In this document: positions 17,617-25,408 of the stretch, one piece after another
Layout of the letters: each line of letters starts with the position of its first letter
How positions within the stretch are numbered: the first letter of the stretch is position 1
Origin: Bog-756 sp963704615
GTDB taxonomy: Bacteria; Actinomycetota; Acidimicrobiia; Acidimicrobiales; RAAP-2
DNA length: 64,000 bases
Direction of reading: 5' to 3'
NCBI GenBank assembly: GCA_963704615.1
Contig: OY969923.1
Span: forward strand, 3,038,001 to 3,102,000
Made by a program: the position numbers and the translations under genes
Notes under the pieces: generated by a model
Told to the model about the DNA's origin: nothing
Seen by the model: only the letters and a program-made list of their open reading frames with translations
Databases searched by the model: none

Positions 17617-18987
17617 GTGATGCTCACCTTCGAGACCCTCCCCCACCAGATCCAGTCGGGTGACGTGGACACGGTGGTGGTCGCCTTCCCCGATCTCCAG
17701 GGACGACCAGTGGGAAAGCGGGTCACGGGCACCTTCTTTCTCGATCATGTGGTCCACCACGGGATCGAGGCCTGCGACTACTTGTTGGCCTGCGATGTCG
17801 ACATGGACCCTCTGCCCGGCTACCGATTCGCAAACTGGGACGCCGGATTCGGCGATCTCCACGCGGTGGTGGATCCTCAGACCGTCCGTCCCCTCCCCTG
17901 GCTGCCCGGGAGCGTGATCGTCCTGTGTGACCTCTTCACCATGGACGGCGAGCCGGTGGAGGTCTCGCCTCGTCGTATTCTGCGCCGTCAGATCGAACGG
18001 GCCGCGGCCATGGGGTTGGAGATCAAGTGCGCCACCGAGCTCGAGTTCTATCTCTTCCGCGACTCGTTCGCTGAGGCCCGCGAGAAGCACTGGCACGGGC
18101 TGGTGCCTCATGCCGACACCATCCAGGACTATCAGCTCCTCCAGACCTCCGCTGACGAATACATCATCGAGAGGATCCGAAGCCAGATGGTGGAGGCGGG
18201 AATCCCCATCGAGTACTCCAAGGGTGAGGCGGGCGCCGGCCAGCACGAGATCAACCTCAGCTACGGGGAGGCCCTGGCGGTCGCCGACCGGCACCTGGTG
18301 TTCAAGACCGGCGTCAAGGAGATCGCCTCTGGATTCGGACGCGCCGCCACCTTCATGGCGAAGTGGTCGATGGAAAGCGCGGGATCGTCGTGCCACATCC
18401 ACACCAGCCTGTGGGACATCACCACCGGCGACCCCCTCATGGCTCCGGCCCAAAGCGACACGACGGTGTCCGGACTGTCCATGGTCGCCCAGCATTTCGT
18501 GGCCGGACAGATCCACGCGGCCCATCAGTTGGCGTGGTGCTTCGCCCCCTATGTCAACTCGTACCGTCGGTATGTGCCCGACTCGTGGGCGCCAACCGCG
18601 GTGGTCTGGGGCGAGGACAATCGGACCTGCGGTTTCCGCACCGTCGGCCGTGGCCCGTCGCGACGGGTAGAGAGCCGCATACCGGGGGCCGACGTCAATC
18701 CCTATCTGGCCCTGGCTGCAGCCATCGCCGCCGGCCTGTGGGGAATCGAGCACGAGCTCGAACTCGAACCCGCATTTACCGGCAACGCCTACCATGCCTC
18801 TAACGTGCCCCGCATCCCCTCGACCCTGATCGAAGCCATCGACGGTTTGGCCACCAGTGAAGTGGCCGCCGAGGCCTTCGGCGTCGACGTCCACCACCAT
18901 CTGCTCAATACCGCTCGACAGGAGTGGGCCGCGGCCAACCGGGTGATCACCGATTGGGACCTGGCTCGCAACTTCGAGCGCATCTGA
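17617..18987 (+). CDS. Glutamine synthetase-like gamma-glutamyl amine ligase (PuuA/GlnA3 type)
   Basis: A 456-aa GS-superfamily ligase joining glutamate to an amine with ATP. GS signatures: ATELEFYLF (metal-binding Glu), GEAGAGQHEIN, SSCHIHTSLW, NSYRRYVPDSWAPT and RVESRIPGADVNPYLAL. The GNAYHASNVPRIPSTL segment is characteristic of PuuA-like rather than nitrogen-assimilating enzymes, and no adenylylation loop is evident. The start reads GTGATG, so GTG 17617 or ATG 17620 could be used. Neighbouring PuuD-like and ALDH genes support gamma-glutamyl-putrescine or another amine as product. Confidence 0.87.
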   Translation: MMLTFETLPHQIQSGDVDTVVVAFPDLQGRPVGKRVTGTFFLDHVVHHGIEACDYLLACDVDMDPLPGYRFANWDAGFGDLHAVVDPQTVRPLPWLPGSVIVLCDLFTMDGEPVEVSPRRILRRQIERAAAMGLEIKCATELEFYLFRDSFAEAREKHWHGLVPHADTIQDYQLLQTSADEYIIERIRSQMVEAGIPIEYSKGEAGAGQHEINLSYGEALAVADRHLVFKTGVKEIASGFGRAATFMAKWSMESAGSSCHIHTSLWDITTGDPLMAPAQSDTTVSGLSMVAQHFVAGQIHAAHQLAWCFAPYVNSYRRYVPDSWAPTAVVWGEDNRTCGFRTVGRGPSRRVESRIPGADVNPYLALAAAIAAGLWGIEHELELEPAFTGNAYHASNVPRIPSTLIEAIDGLATSEVAAEAFGVDVHHHLLNTARQEWAAANRVITDWDLARNFERI

Positions 18988-19004
18988 CCAGTGAGGACGC
19001 GGTG

Positions 19005-20258
19005 ATGACGACCCGGGAGTGGTCCGGCCTCGTGCACAGGGGATCTCAGGTTGCCGATTCCCCCCTGGTTTCGGTCTGCGTGCTGATGCTCACCGATCCG
19101 GCGATGGCCATGCGATGCCTCGAGGCGCTGTCCCATGACAATCGACCCGACGGCATCGAGTCGATCGTCGTGGCCAACGGCACGACGGCGACCGCCCGCG
19201 CCGCCATCGAAGCCCGCGACGACGTCGTCCTGGTGCGGAGCGGGACCAACCTCGGCTTCGCCGGGGGCAACAACCTGGCGGTCGACATCGCCCGCGGCAG
19301 GTACGTCCTGTTCCTGAACGACGACAGCACCGTCGAAAAAGGGTACATCGACCGATTGGTGGCCACCGCGGAGAGCGATCCATCGATTGGCGCGGTGGGC
19401 GGTCGGATCCTGTCCAGTGACGGATCGATGCAGGAGGCCGGTTCGGTGCTGTGGAGCGATGGCTGGGCCACACACGTCGGTGACGGCGAGCCCGGCGACA
19501 CCACGCGTTTCTCCTACGTGCGAGATGTGGACTACCTCTCGGCCAACGGGCTACTGGTGCGACGGACGGCGTGGGAGGCAGTCGGAGGATTCGACGAGCA
19601 ATACTTCCCGGCCTACTTCGAAGACACCGATCTGTGCATGAGGCTGCGCCAGCAAGGCTTCCGAGTGGTCTATGAGCCCCGGGCCCGCCTGGTACACCTC
19701 GAGGGCCAGAGCACCTCGCGCCGCTATCGCAATTTCCTCCTCCGACGAAATCACCGTCTCTTCGTCGACAAGTGGGCGGAGGAGCTCGGAGCTCTGGACA
19801 ACCGGCCGACCCGGCCCGACGAGGTTGCCGTCGAACGAGCGATCCATCGCGCTCGTGGACGGCCACCTCGGGTGCTGGTCATCTCCGAGGGTGTGGGGAC
19901 TGGGGCAGATCCCCTCCTGTGGGATGTGGCCGAGGAGCTCGCCTCCGAGGGATGGGCCGTCACGATGGCATCGCCTGTTGCCGGCCAGGGGCCCGTTGTC
20001 CCGCCGCCGACACGGGAGGACAGAGTGGCCGACCTCGGGATCGACACCGGGCACGACCTGGCCGGAGCGCTGGCCACCGTGGGCGGCGAATTCGAAGCCG
20101 TCGTGGTGGGCGCCGGGCCTCAGCCAGAGCCGATCGTCAGATCGGACAAGACCTTGGTCCCCGTGGTGGCCGTCCCCCGGGGCGGTGGGGTCTCCGCCGT
20201 CCAATCGACCGTTCGGGACGTGCTGGAGGGTGCCCGACGCTCTCCGACCACGAGCTGA
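19005..20258 (+). CDS. Glycosyltransferase family 2 with extra C-terminal domain
   Basis: A 417-aa protein. Residues 20–265 form a GT-A domain of the rhamnosyltransferase-like GT2 type: TNLGFAGGNNLAVD, the DD motif VLFLNDDS (106–107), and FDEQYFPAYFEDTDLCMRL near the active site. Residues about 285–417 form a separate Rossmann-like part (RPPRVLVISEGVGTGADPLL) resembling the donor half of a GT4/GT1 enzyme but too short for a full domain. It starts at ATG 19005 (GTG at 19002 also in frame), 17 bp past the GS-like stop. Probably cell-wall or surface polysaccharide synthesis. Confidence 0.86.
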   Translation: MTTREWSGLVHRGSQVADSPLVSVCVLMLTDPAMAMRCLEALSHDNRPDGIESIVVANGTTATARAAIEARDDVVLVRSGTNLGFAGGNNLAVDIARGRYVLFLNDDSTVEKGYIDRLVATAESDPSIGAVGGRILSSDGSMQEAGSVLWSDGWATHVGDGEPGDTTRFSYVRDVDYLSANGLLVRRTAWEAVGGFDEQYFPAYFEDTDLCMRLRQQGFRVVYEPRARLVHLEGQSTSRRYRNFLLRRNHRLFVDKWAEELGALDNRPTRPDEVAVERAIHRARGRPPRVLVISEGVGTGADPLLWDVAEELASEGWAVTMASPVAGQGPVVPPPTREDRVADLGIDTGHDLAGALATVGGEFEAVVVGAGPQPEPIVRSDKTLVPVVAVPRGGGVSAVQSTVRDVLEGARRSPTTS

Positions 20259-20294
20259 GGGCATCAGCCCGACAATGGCCGATATCCTCCGGTG

Positions 20295-20561
20295 ATGAAT
20301 GACGCGCCGGGGCGGTCGGGATCGACCGATGAGAAGGCACGCGCTCGGATCCGACAGCTCGAAGACGATCTGGCCACCCTGGCCGAGCAGGCCGCGCAAA
20401 TAGAACGAGAATTGCGATCAGCCAAGGCCGACGTCTCGGTGAAGGACGAGTACATCAGCGCCCTCGAGAATGAGCTCAAGGGCGAGTCCGGCTCGCGTCC
20501 ACACCTCCGGCCGAAGGCGTGGTTGGCGAGGTGGTGGCGCCGGAGCGGAACGTCGCGTTGA
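20295..20561 (+). CDS. Small coiled-coil protein
   Basis: An 88-aa hydrophilic protein. Residues about 13–60 show heptad periodicity (RIRQLEDDLATLAEQAAQIE, then LRSAKADVSVKDEYISALENEL), indicating a coiled coil, followed by a short basic, Trp-rich tail (WLARWWRRSG) that could touch the membrane. ATG 20295 is preceded in frame by GTG 20292. Wedged between two glycosyltransferase genes, it may scaffold one of them; that is only inference. Confidence 0.6.
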   Translation: MNDAPGRSGSTDEKARARIRQLEDDLATLAEQAAQIERELRSAKADVSVKDEYISALENELKGESGSRPHLRPKAWLARWWRRSGTSR

Positions 20562-20577
20562 TGACCGGGGCGATCGA

Positions 20578-21879
20578 ATGAAGATCCTGGTAGTCGGCGA
20601 GGACTTTCCCTGGCCCCCCAACCGCGGCGGCCTGATCCGACTGGACAAGACCATCGAGGCACTCGGCGAGCTCGGCGAGTGCGACCTCTTCACCCTCTAC
20701 GATCCGCGCCGCACCTCATTCGACGTTCCCCCGAGCATCACCCTCGCCCGACTGGGCACCACTCTCTATCCACAGGTGGCCGGGAGCCTACGCTGGCGCG
20801 CCGGCTGGGCCGCTCGCCGCGGCGTCCCCCTCGAGGTCGCCATGCGAGACTCCGATCGCTCGCCCCGGCGCAGCTTCGAGGCGTGGGCCCAGGAACGTTA
20901 CGACCTCGTGTGGTTCAGTACCGCCGCGGCCTTTGTGTGGCTGGGCCGGCCGCGCCGGGGGCCGACCGTCGTCGACCTGGTCGACCTCGAAGACGAAAAG
21001 GCCCGTCAATGGGCCGACGTTCAACACGCTGACCGACAGGGCCACGGTGTCCTTGCCCGCCTCCGGACCACCGGAGCCGCCGCCCAGGCCGGTCTGAACT
21101 CCCGCGACTGGCGTTCCTTCCAGCGGTCGGTGGCGAGCCAGGTGGAGCGGGTGGTCCTGTGCAGCGACGCCGACGTCCTCCGATCGGGACTTCCCCACAC
21201 GGTGGTGATCCCCAACACCTACCCGCGACCGACCGACAGCGTCGGTCGTACCCGGGTGGGAGGCCCGCCGACCGTTCTCCTCCAAGGCACCCTCACCTAC
21301 GGTCCCAACATGGACGCGGTGGAGTGGCTGGTCGGCGAAGTGGCGCCGCGGCTGTGGACGAAGGATCCTCAGGCCGAGATCCGGCTGGTGGGCAACCCCG
21401 CGCCCGGGGTCCAGCGTTGGGATCGGCCCCCGGCGGTGACCGTGGTCGGCCGGGTTCCGGACATGGCCCCCGAGCTGGCCCGGGCCGACATCGCCGTGGT
21501 CCCCCTGCGCATCGGGAGCGGGACCCGTCTCAAAATCCTCGAATCGTTCGCCCACCGGGTGCCCGTCGTGTCCACCACACTCGGGGCCGAGGGCCTGGAC
21601 GTCGAGGGGGGGATCCACCTGCTCCTGGCCGACGATGCCGAGGGCTTCGCCGAGGCCTGCCACCGGCTCCTGGGCGACCCCGAGCTGCGGAACCGCCTGG
21701 TCGACGCGGCCGAAGACCTCTACTTGCGCCGCTACGAGTGGCAGTCGGCCAAGGTTCGCATCCAACAACTGGCCCAGGAGCTGGCCGGCGTCGGCCCGGA
21801 CGCCGATCCGGTCCCCGGGCCGTTGGATGGTCCTCGGCCCTCCACCCAGGGACCCGGCGGCTCCGAACACATGGTGTGA
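20578..21879 (+). CDS. Glycosyltransferase family 4 (GT-B)
   Basis: A 433-aa GT-B enzyme. The N-terminus MKILVVGEDFPWPPNRGG is the classic GT4 opening with glycine-rich loop. The C-terminal donor domain has TLTYGPNMDAVEWL, VTVVGRVPDMAPELARADI and the GSGTRLKILESFAHRVPVV segment, which carries the E-x7-E-like region. ATG 20578 is 17 bp after the coiled-coil gene. Acceptor and sugar unknown; the neighbours imply surface glycan assembly. Confidence 0.88.
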   Translation: MKILVVGEDFPWPPNRGGLIRLDKTIEALGELGECDLFTLYDPRRTSFDVPPSITLARLGTTLYPQVAGSLRWRAGWAARRGVPLEVAMRDSDRSPRRSFEAWAQERYDLVWFSTAAAFVWLGRPRRGPTVVDLVDLEDEKARQWADVQHADRQGHGVLARLRTTGAAAQAGLNSRDWRSFQRSVASQVERVVLCSDADVLRSGLPHTVVIPNTYPRPTDSVGRTRVGGPPTVLLQGTLTYGPNMDAVEWLVGEVAPRLWTKDPQAEIRLVGNPAPGVQRWDRPPAVTVVGRVPDMAPELARADIAVVPLRIGSGTRLKILESFAHRVPVVSTTLGAEGLDVEGGIHLLLADDAEGFAEACHRLLGDPELRNRLVDAAEDLYLRRYEWQSAKVRIQQLAQELAGVGPDADPVPGPLDGPRPSTQGPGGSEHMV

Positions 21880-23324
21880 GGTCATCGGCCCCAGCGGCTC
21901 CCCGGCGCCTGACCCCGACTGTCCGACCGTCGGTGCCGTGGCGACGTGGCCTGGCCGAGCTGCTCATGGTGAATCTGGCCCGGCTGTTGGTCCATGTGTT
22001 CTTCCGTCAGGTGCAGGTCGAGAACGGGGCGGTGATCGTCTCGCATCGACCCACCGTCCTGGTGGCCAACCATCGCAACGGCCTGGTCGACGGTCTTTTG
22101 GTGATGGCGGCCCTGCGCCGCTATCCGAGGTTCCTCGGCAAGGCCACCTTGTTCCACATTCCCTTCCTGTGGCCGTTCCTCAAGCTCGCCGGGGTGGTGC
22201 CGGTGCACCGGGTCCAGGACGGTGGATCCACCGACCGGAACGACCGGGCCTTCGCCGAGTGCAACCGGGTGCTGGCCCGAGGGGGAATGATGGCCATCTT
22301 TCCGGAGGGAATCAGCCATGACCGGCCCGCCCTGCAACCGCTCCGGACGGGTGCGGCCCGCATCGCCCTGGGGGCCGCCGATTGGGGAGCCTCCGGGCTC
22401 GAGACGGTCGCCGTCGCCCTGGTCTACGACGACAAGCAGAGGTTCAGGTCGAGAGCACTGGTCCGGGTCGGCGTCCCCCAACCCATCCGGCCATGGATGG
22501 ACCACGCCCGGGCCGACGATCACCAGGCGGTGCGGCTCCTCACCGATGACCTGGCCGAGCGGTTGCGCGCCCTCGGGCCCGACTTCGCCTCGTGGTCAGA
22601 GGCCAACGAGATGGCCGACATCGCCGACATCGTGGTCCGGGAGGAATCGGTTCTTCCCGGGGAGGTGGGCCTGGTCGACCGGGAACGCACTGTTGCCGAC
22701 CTGGTCCGGGGGTGGGCCCAACCGGTCCACGCCGCCGACGTGGACCGGTTGGGTGCCGCTTTCACTGTCTATCGTCGCGACCTGTCGATGCTCGGGGTCA
22801 GCGATGCCCAGATCGCCGCGTCCTACCGCTCGGGACGACTGCGGCGGACCTTCGTGCTGGCCCTGGCCAAGGTGGTCGTCGCCCTCCCTGTGGCCGGCTT
22901 GGGAGTCATCATCCACGTCGTGCCCTACCTGGCCGTCAAGCAACTGAGCCGGACCGCCAGCAACCAGGGCATCCGCGCCACCGTCAAGGTGACGGGCTGC
23001 TTCTTTGTGTTCGGTCTGACCTACGCGCTCCTCGGCACCCTGGTGGGCGAGGCGTTCGGTGCAGTGTTCGGTCTCCTCGCCGCGGTGTGTGCCCCGATCT
23101 GTGGGTACCTGGCGGTCAGGATGACCGAGCGGCTCCGACGAATGGGTGGGGCCGTCGGGGGGCTTCGGGTGGTCCGTGCCGGTCAGCCGGTGGTGGCCTC
23201 GGTCCTCGCCCACCGGGCGGCTGTGGTCGGTGCCGCCCGGGCGGTCATGTCTTCGCCGCGCCCGACTCTGGGGGAGCAACCAGCCCGGAACCGGGTCGAC
23301 AGCCAGCCGACGGTCGGTCCTTGA
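21876..23324 (+). CDS. PlsC-type acyltransferase, Gpt2/Sct1-like, with membrane tail
   Basis: A 482-aa membrane-linked acyltransferase. Motif I is VANHRNGLVDG (about residues 62–72). The His–Asp spacing is five residues, as in Gpt2/Sct1-type glycerol-3-phosphate acyltransferases, rather than the usual HX4D. Motif III is IFPEGISHD. The C-terminal third has hydrophobic helices (VVVALPVAGLGVIIHVVPYL; TGCFFVFGLTYALLG; VFGLLAAVCAPICGYL). GTG 21876 overlaps the GT4 stop by 4 bp; a start near 21966 is an alternative. Coupling to glycosyltransferase genes suggests glycolipid synthesis. Confidence 0.85.
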   Translation: MRSSAPAAPRRLTPTVRPSVPWRRGLAELLMVNLARLLVHVFFRQVQVENGAVIVSHRPTVLVANHRNGLVDGLLVMAALRRYPRFLGKATLFHIPFLWPFLKLAGVVPVHRVQDGGSTDRNDRAFAECNRVLARGGMMAIFPEGISHDRPALQPLRTGAARIALGAADWGASGLETVAVALVYDDKQRFRSRALVRVGVPQPIRPWMDHARADDHQAVRLLTDDLAERLRALGPDFASWSEANEMADIADIVVREESVLPGEVGLVDRERTVADLVRGWAQPVHAADVDRLGAAFTVYRRDLSMLGVSDAQIAASYRSGRLRRTFVLALAKVVVALPVAGLGVIIHVVPYLAVKQLSRTASNQGIRATVKVTGCFFVFGLTYALLGTLVGEAFGAVFGLLAAVCAPICGYLAVRMTERLRRMGGAVGGLRVVRAGQPVVASVLAHRAAVVGAARAVMSSPRPTLGEQPARNRVDSQPTVGP

Positions 23325-23359
23325 CGAAGGCGGGACCGCCTGCCAGCATGGAAGGCACC

Positions 23360-23398
23360 ATGTTCTCATGCCCCAGCCCGGAGCTGCTTCTTACCTGA
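23360..23398 (+). CDS. leuA leader peptide
   Basis: A 12-codon ORF encoding MFSCPSPELLLT with three consecutive leucine codons (CTG CTT CTT) just before the stop. GGAAGG lies 4–5 nt upstream of ATG 23360. It is followed by a hairpin at 23400–23423 and a U-tailed terminator at 23427–23461, then leuA. This is the arrangement of ribosome-mediated attenuation: low Leu-tRNA stalls the ribosome on the Leu codons and prevents terminator formation. Leader peptides of this kind are known upstream of actinobacterial leuA genes. Confidence 0.82.
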   Translation: MFSCPSPELLLT

Positions 23399-23399
23399 C

Positions 23400-23461
23400 G
23401 GCGAGCGCCACATCGCGTTCGCCCGCAAACCTCCTGAGCCCGAACGGCCAGGAGGTTTTTT
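23400..23461 (+). terminator. leuA transcription attenuator
   Basis: Two hairpins follow the leader stop. The first is 23400–23407 with 23416–23423 (8 bp, one G·U), a pause or anti-terminator candidate. The second is a classic intrinsic terminator: AAACCTCCTG at 23427–23436 pairs with CAGGAGGTTT at 23449–23458, with an inner GCC/GGC extension, and ends in six T at 23456–23461. A clean U-tailed terminator in front of a biosynthetic gene indicates conditional read-through. Confidence 0.85.
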
Positions 23462-23536
23462 GTTGGGCGAGCACCGGTGGCGCGCACCGCGACGGACCGG
23501 CACCACCTCGACCATCGCACCCTGGGAGTCACACCG

Positions 23537-25294
23537 ATGACCAACCGACCGCAGGACTCGACTCATCCGAACACCGTCGACGGAGCACGCCGCCGGCTGG
23601 CCATGCCCTGTGACGTCTCCCCCATGCCGTTCCACCTCTACCGGCCCTTCCGGCCCCTCACCCTCCCCGATCGGACCTGGCCCGACCGCGACCTGGTCCA
23701 CGCACCGATCTGGGCCAGCGTGGACCTGCGCGACGGCAACCAGGCGCTGGTCGACCCGATGGACTCCGAGCGCAAGCTGAGGCTGTTCCAGGCGCTGGTG
23801 GACATCGGTTTCAAGGAGATCGAGGTCGGGTTCCCCTCGGCCTCGCAGACCGACTTCGACTTCCAACGTCAGATCATCGATGAGGAGCTCATTCCCGACG
23901 ACGTGACCATCCAGGTGCTGGTGCAGTGTCGCCCGGAGCTGATCGAGCGCACCTTCGAGTCGCTGGTCGGCGCGCCACGGGCCATCGTGCACTTCTACAA
24001 CTCCACCTCCGAGCTTCAGCGTCGGGTCGTCTTCGGACTCGACCGGGCGGAGATCATCGACATCGCCGTCAACGCGGCAAAGCTGTGCAAGAAGCTGGAG
24101 CCGTCGGTGCCGGGGACCGACGTTCGCTACGAGTACTCCCCAGAGAGTTTCACCGGTACCGAGCCCGATTTCGCCGTGGAGATCTGTGAGGCGGTGATGG
24201 CGGTGATCGAGCCGACCCCGGAGCGACCGATGATCATCAATCTTCCCAACACGGTCGAGATGTACGGCCCCAATGTCTACGCCGACGTCATCGAATGGTT
24301 CATCCGGACCATCACCAACCGTGACTCGATCATCGTGAGCCTGCACCCCCACAACGATCGGGGAACCGCGGTGGCCGCCGCCGAGCTGGCCGTCCTGGCC
24401 GGCGCCGATCGGGTGGAAGGCACCCTCTTCGGCAACGGGGAACGCACCGGCAACGTCGACGTGGTCACCCTGGCCATGAACCTGTTCTCCCAGGGCGTAG
24501 ACCCCGCTCTCGACTTCAGCGACATCGACCGGATCCGGAGGGTGGCCGAGTTCGCCACCAGGATGCCCGTCCACCCTCGGCATCCGTACGCCGGTGATCT
24601 GGTCTACACCGCATTTTCGGGGTCGCATCAGGACGCCATCAAGAAGGGTTTCGAGGCCATCGGCGACGATTACGACCACTGGGAAGTCCCCTACCTGCCC
24701 ATCGACCCGAGCCACACCGGGCGAACCTACGAAGCGATCATCCAGGTCAACAGTCAATCGGGCAAAGGCGGGGTGGCCTATGTGATGGACGCCGAGCACG
24801 GTCTCGATCTTCCTCGCCGCCTGCAGATCGAATTCTCCAAGACTGTCCAGGCCGTCACCGAGGACAGCGGCACGGTCATCAGGCCGGGCGAGATGTGGGA
24901 TGTGTTCTCGCGGACCTACTTGTCCGACGACGCCGATGTGCGGCTGGTGGGCAGCGAGGTCACCACCGGCGGCCGGCGGACGACCGTCACCGCCCAGCTG
25001 CTCGTCGACGGCGAGCCCCGCACGGTCATGGGCACTGGTAACGGGCCCATCGACGCACTGGTCGGTGCCCTGCGGACCGAGTTGGGTGTCGAGTTCGAGG
25101 TCAAGGACTACAGCGAGCACGCCCTCACCGCCGGCAGCGAGGCCTCGGCCGTGGCCTACGTGGAGGTCGAGGGCCCCGACGGGGCCACCTGGTGGGGCGT
25201 GGGCATGGACTCGAGCATCCTCGAAGCTTCGTTGCGCGCCGTGGTCAGCGCGGCCGACCGGACCCGCAAGAGGCACGAGGCTGCCGCGCGCTGA
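23537..25294 (+). CDS. leuA: 2-isopropylmalate synthase LeuA
   Basis: A 585-aa enzyme condensing acetyl-CoA with 2-oxoisovalerate, the committed step of leucine synthesis. The HMGL-like barrel has SVDLRDGNQALVDPM (catalytic Arg and metal Asp), the metal His pair in SLHPHNDRGTA, and GTLFGNGERTGNVD. The C-terminal LeuA regulatory domain (leucine feedback) runs from about 470 to 585. It belongs to the long actinobacterial/fungal type and lacks the repeat insertion seen in M. tuberculosis. ATG 23537 is used; ATGs further in also exist. Regulated by the attenuator immediately upstream. Confidence 0.95.
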   Translation: MTNRPQDSTHPNTVDGARRRLAMPCDVSPMPFHLYRPFRPLTLPDRTWPDRDLVHAPIWASVDLRDGNQALVDPMDSERKLRLFQALVDIGFKEIEVGFPSASQTDFDFQRQIIDEELIPDDVTIQVLVQCRPELIERTFESLVGAPRAIVHFYNSTSELQRRVVFGLDRAEIIDIAVNAAKLCKKLEPSVPGTDVRYEYSPESFTGTEPDFAVEICEAVMAVIEPTPERPMIINLPNTVEMYGPNVYADVIEWFIRTITNRDSIIVSLHPHNDRGTAVAAAELAVLAGADRVEGTLFGNGERTGNVDVVTLAMNLFSQGVDPALDFSDIDRIRRVAEFATRMPVHPRHPYAGDLVYTAFSGSHQDAIKKGFEAIGDDYDHWEVPYLPIDPSHTGRTYEAIIQVNSQSGKGGVAYVMDAEHGLDLPRRLQIEFSKTVQAVTEDSGTVIRPGEMWDVFSRTYLSDDADVRLVGSEVTTGGRRTTVTAQLLVDGEPRTVMGTGNGPIDALVGALRTELGVEFEVKDYSEHALTAGSEASAVAYVEVEGPDGATWWGVGMDSSILEASLRAVVSAADRTRKRHEAAAR

Positions 25295-25408
25295 GCGCGG
25301 CATGACCTGGGCCCCCCATCGAGCGCCGGGCCGGCAGGGGACAACCGAGAGGTACCATGCCGACCAGGTGTGGATCTGGCCCGGTATCACACTGGCCAGC
25401 TTGTTCGC

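Noticed and set aside
16477..18900. 807-codon open frame on the minus strand
   Set aside because: It lies antisense to the SDR and GS-like genes, whose plus-strand products carry clear family motifs; the antisense translation is His/Gly/Arg-rich with no recognisable domain.
17617..18987. GS-like gene as the housekeeping glutamine synthetase
   Set aside because: Neighbours (PuuD-like hydrolase, ALDH) and the PuuA/GlnA3-like C-terminal segment point to an amine ligase; no adenylylation loop is seen.
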